In this document: positions 8,247 to 16,775 of the stretch, in pieces
Layout: every line of letters starts with the position of its first letter
Position numbering within the stretch: the first letter of the stretch is position 1
Assembly (NCBI GenBank): GCA_910585765.1
Contig: CAJUES010000018.1
Span: 1 to 59,068, forward strand
DNA: 59,068 nucleotides
Origin: an uncultured Lachnospiraceae bacterium
Lineage (GTDB): Bacteria; Bacillota; Clostridia; Lachnospirales; Lachnospiraceae
Direction: 5' to 3'
The notes under the pieces: generated by a model
What the model saw: only the letters and a program-made list of their open reading frames with translations
What the model was told of the DNA's origin: nothing
Databases searched by the model: none
Made by a program: the position numbers and the translations under genes

Positions 8247-9773
8247 TTAGGGAAATGACCAGAAAGAGCCAAAGGGATTGTTGAAGTAGCCATCGACATC
8301 ACTGTCAGGCTCCTGCTGCTTTGGTGAGGGCTGCGCACTGTCGGCGTCCTCGCCAAAGACGTCCTTCGTGCCGAGTGTCACCTGGAATGTCTTCTCGACA
8401 TAGCCGTTGTCGCTCTGCACCATGGCGACGAGCTCGACAGTCTCGCCGGCACTGTAATAGTTGAGCAGCGATGTGAGCTGTTCTCTTGTCTTGACAGTCT
8501 GACCGTCGAATTTCGTGATGATGTTGCCTTTTACAAGCCCGGCAGCCTCAGCCGGTGAATCCTCGTACACGATGTTGACATAGACGCCGACAGGCATGCC
8601 GTATGTTTCATAGATTTCGTTTGTCACATCGATGGGGTTGATACCCAGATATCCTTTTTTGTCTTCTGCCACGACATCTCTCGTCTCCTTTAGCATCAAT
8701 TCTTCTATGATGGACTGCACATCGGAGATCGGGATCGCATAGCCCATGCCCTCGACAGAGCTGGAGGCTACTTTTACCGAGTTGATACCGATCAGTTCAC
8801 CGTTCATGTTCAGCAGGGCGCCGCCTGAGTTGCCGGGATTGATCGCTGCGTCTGTCTGGATCAGCTTGTTGGTGATCGTGCCGCCGTTTTCGTCGGAGAC
8901 GGTCACGTCGCGTCCGAGCGCGCTGATGATGCCTGTCGTCACGGACTGTCCGTAACCGAGTGCGTTGCCGATCGCTACGACTTCCTGACCCAGCACGAGG
9001 TTTGAGGAGTCCCCGATCGTGGCGATCTTGATCTTGGAGCGCATCTCGTCGGTGATGTCGTCGCGGGACACCGCGATGACGGCGAGATCCTTGTCCGCTT
9101 CATACCCCTTCACCCTCGCGCTTACCAGGGATGGCTCATCGCTGTCCTCGTCGTAGCTGAACACGACGCTGAGCTCGTTGCTTCCCGACACGACATGATA
9201 GTTTGTGACGATCAAAAGTTCGGTGTCATTTTCGCCGATGATGATGCCGGAGCCGCTGCTCTCGGCGTCCTGCTGGAATGTGCCGAACATGGTCCGGACC
9301 TCCGTCACACTCTTGTTCGTGATCGAGACGACGCTGGGGAGACAGTTGTTTGCGATCGCCGTCACATTGGCGGAAGCGCTGTTGTTGTAGAGCGCGTTAG
9401 ATGCATTCAGCGAGTCGGCTGTCGTTGAGAGGGACGCCTTGCCGGCTGCGCTGGCATTGAGGGCTTCCTGCATCTGCTGGATCTCGCGCTTGGTCTCCTT
9501 GAGCTCCTTTGTTGCGAGGGTGGCGGGAACACTGAATACGGCACCGGCGGTCACGCCAAACACCAGGCCGAGGCAGGCGACGGAAGCTGTCTTCCTGCCA
9601 AATCCGCCTTTCTTTTTTGTTTTGTCTGCCGGCGGGACAGGTGCGGCATTGACCGTCTGCTGATAATTCCCGTTGGGGATATTCTGCGAGTAGTAGTACT
9701 CGGGATAGCCGCTGCCGTTGTTTGAGGATGGATTGTTGGACTGCTGAGAGAAGTTGTCGTTGTTGTCGTACAT
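8247..9773 (-). CDS. htrA: HtrA/DegP-type serine protease with PDZ domain
   Basis: 508 residues from ATG 9773 (AAGGAG upstream; an upstream in-frame start at 9830 lacks one). Order: Asn/Ser/Gln-rich cytoplasmic tail (1-55), one membrane segment (about 58-82), trypsin-like domain with catalytic triad H193 (TNYHVV), D229 (DKDLAVIAV) and S316 (NPGNSGGAL), PDZ domain (about 375-465), acidic tail. It is a membrane-anchored protease facing outward that degrades or refolds misfolded exported proteins. It is divergent from a two-component system, an arrangement like B. subtilis htrB-cssRS, so stress regulation by that pair is likely but unproven. Promoter at 9861-9890. Confidence 0.93.
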   Translation of the reverse strand: MYDNNDNFSQQSNNPSSNNGSGYPEYYYSQNIPNGNYQQTVNAAPVPPADKTKKKGGFGRKTASVACLGLVFGVTAGAVFSVPATLATKELKETKREIQQMQEALNASAAGKASLSTTADSLNASNALYNNSASANVTAIANNCLPSVVSITNKSVTEVRTMFGTFQQDAESSGSGIIIGENDTELLIVTNYHVVSGSNELSVVFSYDEDSDEPSLVSARVKGYEADKDLAVIAVSRDDITDEMRSKIKIATIGDSSNLVLGQEVVAIGNALGYGQSVTTGIISALGRDVTVSDENGGTITNKLIQTDAAINPGNSGGALLNMNGELIGINSVKVASSSVEGMGYAIPISDVQSIIEELMLKETRDVVAEDKKGYLGINPIDVTNEIYETYGMPVGVYVNIVYEDSPAEAAGLVKGNIITKFDGQTVKTREQLTSLLNYYSAGETVELVAMVQSDNGYVEKTFQVTLGTKDVFGEDADSAQPSPKQQEPDSDVDGYFNNPFGSFWSFP

Positions 9774-9860
9774 ATTGAAATCTCCTTTCAAAAATGAAAA
9801 ACATTTAAAAAATGAAATGTGTGTATTCAAAAGTGCATTTGCCTGTTCATCGCTGCTATG

Positions 9861-9890
9861 GTTATACTATAATCGCAAATTGTGTTTCAA
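9861..9890 (-). promoter_or_regulatory. htrA promoter
   Basis: On the minus strand TTGAAA (9890-9885), 18-bp spacer, TATAAC (9866-9861). Confidence 0.55.
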
Positions 9891-9970
9891 TTGTTATCTA
9901 AATGTGATAAAACTGTGAAAAAAGATTCATTTAAGATTTTCTGAAAAAGAATTACTTATGGATGCATTGC

Positions 9971-9999
9971 TTGAAATTGCCGTGTGTGCGTAGTACAAT
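9971..9999 (+). promoter_or_regulatory. Promoter of the response regulator / kinase genes
   Basis: TTGAAA (9971-9976), 17-bp spacer, TACAAT (9994-9999), about 73 bp before the response regulator start. Confidence 0.6.
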
Positions 10000-10072
10000 G
10001 ATTTTGTTGAACGGAGCAAGTTGCAAGACTTAATATGATTTTGATAATAAGAAGGCGAGGCATGAAGCAGTC

Positions 10073-10780
10073 ATGAGCGAGAAAATTCTGGTGGTCGACG
10101 ATGAGAGGGAGATCGCCGATCTGATAGAAGTCTATCTGAAAAATGACGGGTACACGGTTTACAAGTACTACAATGGCACGGAGGCGCTGCAGTGTATCGA
10201 GGAGAGGGAACTTGACCTTGCGATCCTGGATATCATGCTGCCCGATGTCGACGGTTTTCACATCTGCCAAAAGATCCGTGAAAAATTTTTTTATCCGGTG
10301 ATCATGCTCACGGCAAAGGTCGAGGACAGCGACAAGATCATGGGGCTGACGCTCGGCGCGGACGACTATATCACCAAACCGTTTAATCCACTCGAGGTAC
10401 TGGCGCGGGTGAAGACACAGCTGAGACGCTACACGCGCTATAATGTCGGAAAAGAGAGCGCGAAGGAAAGTGCGGCAGAGTCAGTCGGGATAGACATCAG
10501 GGGGCTGCGCATATCGAGGGACAATCACAAATGCCTGTTGAACGGCAATGCGCTGACGCTGACACCGACGGAGTTTGACATCCTGTGGTATCTGTGCAGC
10601 CGGCGCGGGAGTGTCGTCCCGTCGGAGGAGCTGTTTGAGGCGGTCTGGGGAGAAAAGTATCTCGACAACAATAATACGGTCATGACACATATCGCGCGTC
10701 TACGCGAAAAGATGAGCGAGCCGGCGCGGCGCCCGAAATACATCAAGACGATCTGGGGAGTGGGGTATACGATTGAGTGA
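10073..10780 (+). CDS. OmpR/PhoB-family response regulator (VanR-like)
   Basis: 235 residues. The receiver domain (1-120) has the acidic pocket D9/D10, the phosphorylation site D53 (LAILDIMLPD), the switch threonine in MLTAK and K in TKPFNP. The winged-helix output domain (about 140-233) carries TPTEFDILWYLC and NNNTVMTHIARLREK. It resembles VanR-type regulators, but no vanHAX resistance genes are present. The kinase gene follows with an 8-bp overlap, so the two are translationally coupled. Divergent from htrA. Confidence 0.9.
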   Translation: MSEKILVVDDEREIADLIEVYLKNDGYTVYKYYNGTEALQCIEERELDLAILDIMLPDVDGFHICQKIREKFFYPVIMLTAKVEDSDKIMGLTLGADDYITKPFNPLEVLARVKTQLRRYTRYNVGKESAKESAAESVGIDIRGLRISRDNHKCLLNGNALTLTPTEFDILWYLCSRRGSVVPSEELFEAVWGEKYLDNNNTVMTHIARLREKMSEPARRPKYIKTIWGVGYTIE

Positions 10781-11975
10781 GCGGTTTGATCTGAAAAGAT
10801 TCGTTATCAAAAATGCGGATATTTTGAAGAAAGAGAAAAAAAGAAAGAAAGAGGGCAGCGGTTACAGGCACTTGAAGACGAAGCTGCTGTTCATCACGGT
10901 CGCGACGGCAGTCATCGCGCTTGTCGTCGTGGTCGCACTCTATAATTTCATCTTCCGCGGGCGGTTTGCCAATCTTGTGGTAGGCTTTATGAGTGATTTT
11001 ATCTATGCGGGCTATGAGGACGCTTATGAGAGGGCGCTGTCAATGTACAGGCAGGTGGTGCGCAATCATCTCAGCCTGTATTTCCTGGCGGGTGTGGTGT
11101 TCATCTTTATCATCGCGCAGATGATCTATCTCAACAGCTTTATCCGATATTTTATAGAGATCAACCGCGGCATCGACGCGCTGATCACGGAAAATGCGGG
11201 CGATGTCAGACTTTCGCAGGAGCTTGCAGCGACAGAGCGGAAGATCAATTCCATCAAGCATACCCTGGAGAAGCGAAAGAGTGACGCGCAGCTTGCCGAA
11301 CAGCGCAAGAATGACCTGATCGTGTATCTGGCACACGACTTGAAGACGCCGCTGACCAGCGTGATCGGGTATCTCACGCTTCTTAGCGCCGAGCCGCAGA
11401 TCTCGCAGGAGCTTCGCTGCCGCTACACGGACATCGCGCTCGGGAAAGCGGAGCGTTTGGAGGAGCTTATCAACGAATTTTTTGACATTACGCGCTTTAA
11501 CTTGACGACGCTGACTCTGGACCGGGAACAGATCTATCTGAGCCGCATGCTCGAGCAGCTCGCCAGCGAATTTGCGCCGATCCTCGCGGAGCGGGAGCTG
11601 GAGTGGCGGTTTGCGATCGCGCCGGATATCGAGATCATGGGCGATGCGGACAAGCTTGCGCGGGCGTTTGACAACCTGATCCGCAATGCAGTCAACTACA
11701 GCTACGCCGGGACGGAGATCTTCCTGTTTGCGCAGGCGGAGGGGGACAAGGCAAAGGTCATGATCAAAAACCGCGGGAAGACCATCGCGCCCGACAAGCT
11801 CGAACACATCTTTGAGCAGTTCTACAGGGCGGACGCGGCGCGGTCGTCGGCTACAGGCGGTGCTGGGCTGGGGCTTGCGATCACAAAGGAGATCGTGGAA
11901 CTGCACGGCGGGACGGTCACGGCGGCGAGTGCGAACGAGAGTACGATCTTTATTGTCACGCTGCCTTGTATATAG
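10773..11975 (+). CDS. Sensor histidine kinase (VanS-like)
   Basis: 400 residues, probable TTG start inside the end of the regulator gene (no better ATG). A basic N-terminus is followed by membrane segments at about 38-60 and 102-121, with a short 40-residue outer loop. After a coiled linker (140-180) comes the HisKA box YLAHDLKTPLTS (H188), then the N box (NLIRNAVNYS) and the G boxes (GAGLGLAI) of the ATPase domain. It autophosphorylates and passes phosphate to the regulator upstream. The small outer loop argues for sensing in or near the membrane. With htrA next door, an envelope or secretion stress signal is plausible. Confidence 0.9.
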   Translation: MSERFDLKRFVIKNADILKKEKKRKKEGSGYRHLKTKLLFITVATAVIALVVVVALYNFIFRGRFANLVVGFMSDFIYAGYEDAYERALSMYRQVVRNHLSLYFLAGVVFIFIIAQMIYLNSFIRYFIEINRGIDALITENAGDVRLSQELAATERKINSIKHTLEKRKSDAQLAEQRKNDLIVYLAHDLKTPLTSVIGYLTLLSAEPQISQELRCRYTDIALGKAERLEELINEFFDITRFNLTTLTLDREQIYLSRMLEQLASEFAPILAERELEWRFAIAPDIEIMGDADKLARAFDNLIRNAVNYSYAGTEIFLFAQAEGDKAKVMIKNRGKTIAPDKLEHIFEQFYRADAARSSATGGAGLGLAITKEIVELHGGTVTAASANESTIFIVTLPCI

Positions 11976-12009
11976 AAAGTGGAATAGAAGGAACTGCCAC
12001 CTGATCTTT

Positions 12010-13174
12010 TCAGCACTTTTGAAACGCGGTAAAGTCAATTTCCATGCCTGGTTTGGGGAGTTGCAATGTGATCTGGTTGCATCCCTCTTCAAGTCTCACA
12101 CGCAAAAGTTTCTGCAGGTTCCATCTGCCATTTGTACCATTGGTCTGGAACGTGACGAGTTCCTCACCGTTTAAGACAGCCTTACATACAACTGTGCGAG
12201 CAGAAGTGTATTTTCCAGCTGCCAGCTGAGAGTGCCGTTTATCTGTGCGACCACGATTGCGCACGTTTGCACCTGCGTGGAAGCGGTAGGTTCCCGCCTC
12301 TAGCACATAGGCATTTTTGTATCTGCTGATACCGCTGTCGGATATCGAGAATTCCGTGTAGGATAATCCATAGCCGAATGGTAGAGCACGGTGTCCCGTG
12401 CAAAGGTCTCAAAATATCTGTAACCGACATAGATGTCTTCCTGGTAAACATTTTTCTCCTTTCCGCCATGATTTTTGTCGGCAGGATAGTCTGTGATCTT
12501 TTTGGCGATCGTATCGGTAAGCTTTCCCTGAAATACTTCTTTGCCCGTGAGCACGTCCGCAGTACCGTTTCCGCCTTCCATGCCGCCCTGCCATGCATAT
12601 ACTACCGCCTTGATATGGTTGCTGTCCTGCATAAAATTCATGTCGATGATATTGGATACATTGAGTACCACGATAACGTTTTTGAAATGGCTGTACACGT
12701 TGTGCAGCATCTCCTTTTCTGTGCTGGTCAGATAATAGCTTCCTTCTGTTGCAGCGTTGTCTCTGTCCTCCCCAGCCGTTCTTCCGATTACCACGACTGC
12801 CTTGTTGGAATCGGCGGCAGTGGCAGCAAGCGTCTGTGTGACAGGCATTTCCAGCTGACACCATGGTTCACAAGCCCAACCGCCTTCACCATTGTCAAAC
12901 GGATGGCTGCTGATCCATGTCTCATAGCTGGCTGACAGCATTTCGTTCACTGTAATGCCGTTGTCTCTGAGTCCATCCACCAGATTTGTCGTGTACAGGA
13001 CGTTGACGGCACCGCCTGAGCCTGTGCCGCTTCGGTAGTAGTCTTTATGGCATCTTCCAAATACTGCGACACGGTCGTCCACAGTCAGCGGTAGTACTGC
13101 ATCTTCATTTTTCAGAAGGACTGCGCCCTGCGCAGCCACTTTTCTGAGCTATTCTGATTTTTCTTTACTTCCAT
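12010..13174 (-). pseudogene. Glycoside hydrolase family 3, frameshifted and truncated
   Basis: From ATG 13174 (AAAGGA upstream) the reading MEVKKNQNSSEK must shift frame near 13142 to continue VAAQGAVLLKNEDAVLPL, the usual opening of GH3 enzymes that place the GH3_C domain first. The frame runs to FETFARDTVLY and shifts again near 12380, where one missing C would restore YPFGYGLSYTEFSISDSG; it ends FTAFQKC at 12010. Both lesions are single-base losses in short homopolymers (GG to G, CCC to CC). The catalytic GH3_N domain with the nucleophile aspartate is absent, so the gene could not make an active beta-glucosidase or xylosidase even without the shifts. It is last in the GH43/ABC locus. Confidence 0.85.
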
Positions 13175-13192
13175 AGGTGTTCCTTTCTCGTT

Positions 13193-14794
13193 TTATTCTA
13201 CAGTATCTGCGATACCCTCATAGTAAAACATTCCGAAATCTGCAGGAGTTCTTTCACCCGTGGTATCCTGGCAGCACAGACCGATATGTGCTCCTGTAAA
13301 ACGGTATTCTCCAATCTCACTGTAAGCGTCGTCTGACAGATAGGAAATATCATCGGTGTAGACGGGGAGGTACTCCGTATCTTCTAGTGAGTAGGAGAGG
13401 GTACTATGTTCCATATGTACTTCAATCTTTAGGTATATTTTTCCTTCCGGCGGCAGGTTAATGCCGCCTTCTAGTGGGTATGACTGCTCTCTCAGGCGGT
13501 TTCTGAGCACATTGAGGATACGTCCTCTGTCCTCGTCCCATGACAGAAATAGATACAGGAAATTGATGGTATCATAGTAGTGCACGATGCCAGCCGTTTT
13601 CTGAAAATTGTCGGGGTAAAACTCCAGAACGGTTTTGGCAATAAAGCTAAAATCCTCCTGGCGGAAGGCTGTCATGGTCTGATGGAAGCGGGAACAGAGC
13701 GATTCGCCGCCGTAGAGACGCAGATATCCCGGTCGTTCTGTCAAGGAATAGTCCTGTTTTGAGAGCGGTACACGCAATGTCCGAAATTCAAAAGGAAGTG
13801 CTTCGTCCTCAAAGCGATAGTGTACCTTGTGGCTGCGTTCCTGGACGGCGTTCGAAGGGACTTCTATCATATCTCTGGGGAAATTGCCGCCCCCTTTGAG
13901 TGTCGGCCATCCGTCTGCGGTCCACACGATTTCCTGCAGGCAGGTTTCCCGCCCAAGGACACAGCGGGAATGCTCTGTAATCGGTCGTCCGCACAGGTGG
14001 GCAGCATACCATCGGCCGTCATCAGTGTCTGTCAGGCTGGCATGTCCTGCCTTCTGCAGGGGCAGCTCCCGATGACCGGCACTTGTGAGAAGCGGGTGGT
14101 GGGGGCTTAGTGTATAAGGACCTTCAAGCTTCGTGGCTCTTGCCACTGTCACCGCGTGGTCGTATCCGGTACCACCCTCCGCGGTTATCAGGTAATAATA
14201 GTCTCCGATATGGTACAGATGGGGACCTTCCGTCACACCCAGACTGCTTCCGCGGAAGATGATCTGCTTTCTGCCGATCAGCTTTTTCTCTTTGCAGGAA
14301 TATTCCTGCAGTTCAATTCCGCCAAATCCGCTGGTTCTCTTCCAGGGTCTGAAATCGTTTACCATGTTCACCAGCCATTTCCGGCCGTCCGTATCATGGA
14401 ACAGTGAAGCGTCAAAGCCGCTTGCGTTCAGATATACAGGATCACTCCAATCCCCGTCGATCCTGTCGCAGGTGACGAGATAATTGGGGGTATCCTTAAA
14501 AAAACCATAAATGCTTTTTACATTGGAGTAAACCAGATAAAAGATTCCGTCACAGTACGACAGGCAGGGTGCCCAAACGCCTCCGGAGTCCGGCACGCCT
14601 GTCATATCCAGCTGGCTGATCCGGTTCAGCGGTCTGCTTACAAGCTTCCAGTTTACCAGATTTTCGGAATGGTAGATCTCCACGCCCGGAAACCATTCAA
14701 ATGTGGAGACTGCAATATAATAATCTTTTTCCACTCTGATCAGGGAGGGATCCGGGTGCATCCCTGTCAGGATTGGATTTTTTACCATAGTCAT
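13193..14794 (-). CDS. Glycoside hydrolase family 43 beta-xylosidase
   Basis: 533 residues, the length of XynB-type GH43 beta-xylosidases. The five-bladed propeller (1-320) carries the three catalytic acids: D15 in GMHPDPS (general base), D128 in GFDASLF (pKa modulator) and E189 in GVTEGPH (general acid). The C-terminal beta-sandwich (about 335-530) is the usual XynB C2-type domain. No signal peptide, so it acts inside the cell on imported oligosaccharides, releasing xylose and possibly arabinose. The start lies 19 bp after the upstream permease stop, in one operon with the ABC transporter. Downstream is the broken GH3. Confidence 0.9.
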   Translation of the reverse strand: MTMVKNPILTGMHPDPSLIRVEKDYYIAVSTFEWFPGVEIYHSENLVNWKLVSRPLNRISQLDMTGVPDSGGVWAPCLSYCDGIFYLVYSNVKSIYGFFKDTPNYLVTCDRIDGDWSDPVYLNASGFDASLFHDTDGRKWLVNMVNDFRPWKRTSGFGGIELQEYSCKEKKLIGRKQIIFRGSSLGVTEGPHLYHIGDYYYLITAEGGTGYDHAVTVARATKLEGPYTLSPHHPLLTSAGHRELPLQKAGHASLTDTDDGRWYAAHLCGRPITEHSRCVLGRETCLQEIVWTADGWPTLKGGGNFPRDMIEVPSNAVQERSHKVHYRFEDEALPFEFRTLRVPLSKQDYSLTERPGYLRLYGGESLCSRFHQTMTAFRQEDFSFIAKTVLEFYPDNFQKTAGIVHYYDTINFLYLFLSWDEDRGRILNVLRNRLREQSYPLEGGINLPPEGKIYLKIEVHMEHSTLSYSLEDTEYLPVYTDDISYLSDDAYSEIGEYRFTGAHIGLCCQDTTGERTPADFGMFYYEGIADTVE

Positions 14795-14813
14795 TTCTGC
14801 TTGTACCCTTTCA

Positions 14814-15695
14814 TTATCCTTTTACGGCGCCGATCACAATACCCTGCACAAAATATTTCTGAAAAAAGGGATAGACGATAAACATGGGGAGTGCGCCCAT
14901 CACGGCGACAGACATCTTGATGCCCGTGGCGGGCAGCTGGATGCTCTGGCTCATGGAGCTGGCGGCATTGGTCATCAGATACTGAACATCCATCAGCATC
15001 TTGTTGAGCAGTACCTGGATGCTGTATAGACGGTCATCGTTTACGTAATACAAGCCGTTCAGCCAGTCATTCCAGTAGTTTAGTCCCACCAGGAGGACAA
15101 TGGTGGCAAGGATTGGCTTGGACATAGGCAGAACGATCTGAACCAGCATTTTTAATTCCCCTGCGCCGTCAATCCGGGCAGCCTCCAGAACGGCCTCTGG
15201 GATATTGGTGGTGAAATAAGTACGCATCATGATCACATAGAAAGCACCCATCATCAGATTTGGAACGATCAGTGCCCACAATGTATTTTTAATATTGAAT
15301 ACACCAGTCCACATCATGTAAGTGGGGACAAGACCGCCATTGAACAGCATCGTAAAAAATACCATAAAAGAGAAGAATCCTTTTCCCGGCAAGTCTCTTC
15401 TGGACAGCGGATAGGCAAACAAGAGCGTTAGCACAATATTGCTCAGTGTCCCTGTCACAGTCACGACAAAGGACAGGAAATATCCCCGCAGGATGCTGTT
15501 GGAATCCACAAGCAGCGCTTTGTAGGCATCGAAGCTGATCTGTGACGGGAAAAAAGAGTAGCCGTTTTTTAAAAGCGCTGACTCCGCTGTAAAGGAGGAG
15601 ACCACCAGAAGCAGGAATGGAATCAGACAAAACAGCATCAATAGGACCATAATACAGTGTACTCCAATTTGGAAAACTTTATTTTTTTCAACCAT
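14814..15695 (-). CDS. Carbohydrate ABC transporter permease, LplC/YtcP type
   Basis: 293 residues, six membrane segments. The inner-membrane-component loop reads EAARIDGAGELKMLVQIVLPMSKP, the EAA motif that docks on the ATPase. It belongs to the CUT1 group, which moves oligosaccharides and shares a general ATPase (MsmX type) encoded elsewhere; no ATPase gene is in this cluster. ATG 15695 is chosen because GGAGG lies 8 bp before it; an in-frame ATG at 15710 precedes that Shine-Dalgarno. It begins 18 bp after the LplB-type gene ends. Confidence 0.9.
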   Translation of the reverse strand: MVEKNKVFQIGVHCIMVLLMLFCLIPFLLLVVSSFTAESALLKNGYSFFPSQISFDAYKALLVDSNSILRGYFLSFVVTVTGTLSNIVLTLLFAYPLSRRDLPGKGFFSFMVFFTMLFNGGLVPTYMMWTGVFNIKNTLWALIVPNLMMGAFYVIMMRTYFTTNIPEAVLEAARIDGAGELKMLVQIVLPMSKPILATIVLLVGLNYWNDWLNGLYYVNDDRLYSIQVLLNKMLMDVQYLMTNAASSMSQSIQLPATGIKMSVAVMGALPMFIVYPFFQKYFVQGIVIGAVKG

Positions 15696-15713
15696 TTCCT
15701 TCACCTCCACATG

Positions 15714-16631
15714 TTAAAATAATGCACTTTCCTGATCGATCTTCCGCACCAGCATATTTGCGGAGAGCACTAGGGCAAAACCGACAAGGGACTGGTAGAC
15801 TGCTGCCGCAGAAGCCATTCCGATGTTGTTGAGCTCCATCAGACCGCGATACACATATGTATCGATCGTATTGGTCACGTCGATCAACGGACCGCTGTTC
15901 ATCGGTACCTGATAGAAGAGTCCGAAATCGGAATAGAATATGCGCCCGACGGATATCAGCACAAGCGTAATGATCGTCGTTTTCAGACCAGGCAGTGTGA
16001 TGTGCCAGATCCTTTTCCATCTTCCGGCGCCGTCGATCGCGGCGGATTCATACAGGCTGGTGTCAAGACCTACCACGGTGGCGTAGTAGATAATGCAGTT
16101 GTATCCCAGGTTTTTCCATACATTCACAACGACAAGGATGACTGGCCAATATGTTGGGTCCGAGTACCAGGAAACAGAATTTTTTCCCATTGGCTGCAGA
16201 AGGCTTCTGTTGATAAATCCAGTATCTGTACTCAGAAAGCCATAGACCAGATAGCTGACAACGACGATGGATATCAGGAATGGCACCAGTATCACGGTCT
16301 GGTATACTTTCTTGGCTATCACGGATTTCAGCTCATTGAGCAGGATCGCTACCGCGACGGCGAGGATTGTTCCGATGACGATAAACAGCATATTGTAAAC
16401 CAAAGTGTTGCGTGTGATGGTCCACGCTTCTTTGGTCTTGAACAGAAATTCAAAATTATCCAGACCTGTCCAGGGGCTTCCGAGAATTCCCTTCGCGTAG
16501 TTGAATTTTTTAAAGGCAATGATAATGCCGCCCATGGGGATGTAGTTGTTGATGATCAGATAGACTAATCCGGGGACCATCATAAAGTAGAGAGGAAGAT
16601 ACCTCTTGTATTTTTTCAGTTTTTTTGACAT
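15714..16631 (-). CDS. Carbohydrate ABC transporter permease, LplB/YteP type
   Basis: 305 residues, six membrane segments. N-terminus KKYKRYLPLYFMMVPGLVYL with the following NNYIPMGGIIIAFKKF is characteristic of the LplB/YteP family. EAA loop: ESAAIDGAGRWKRIWHITLPGLK. It pairs with the LplC-type permease and the lipoprotein to import an oligosaccharide, probably xylan-derived given the GH43 gene. ATG 16631 has GGAG 7 bp upstream. Confidence 0.9.
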   Translation of the reverse strand: MSKKLKKYKRYLPLYFMMVPGLVYLIINNYIPMGGIIIAFKKFNYAKGILGSPWTGLDNFEFLFKTKEAWTITRNTLVYNMLFIVIGTILAVAVAILLNELKSVIAKKVYQTVILVPFLISIVVVSYLVYGFLSTDTGFINRSLLQPMGKNSVSWYSDPTYWPVILVVVNVWKNLGYNCIIYYATVVGLDTSLYESAAIDGAGRWKRIWHITLPGLKTTIITLVLISVGRIFYSDFGLFYQVPMNSGPLIDVTNTIDTYVYRGLMELNNIGMASAAAVYQSLVGFALVLSANMLVRKIDQESALF

Positions 16632-16775
16632 ACCGATCTCCAATCTCAGTCCGGGAAACTGCAAAGAAATGGATCATACAGTTTTTCAGACTGTACATAA
16701 AGTGATTATGGCGGCAGTTCGCCCGCCGCCATAAAAATCGTTGACACTGCGCAGGAATCGCACTTCACGAACTCC

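Larger units (their letters stand above)
9774..10072. other. Divergent control region htrA / two-component genes
   Basis: About 300 bp holding opposing promoters (9861-9890 minus, 9971-9999 plus). AT-rich. No clear inverted operator could be defined by eye. Confidence 0.5.

Noticed and set aside
10073..11975. Vancomycin-resistance operon
   Set aside because: Only VanR/VanS-like regulators are present; no vanH, vanA/B ligase or vanX. The neighbour is htrA.
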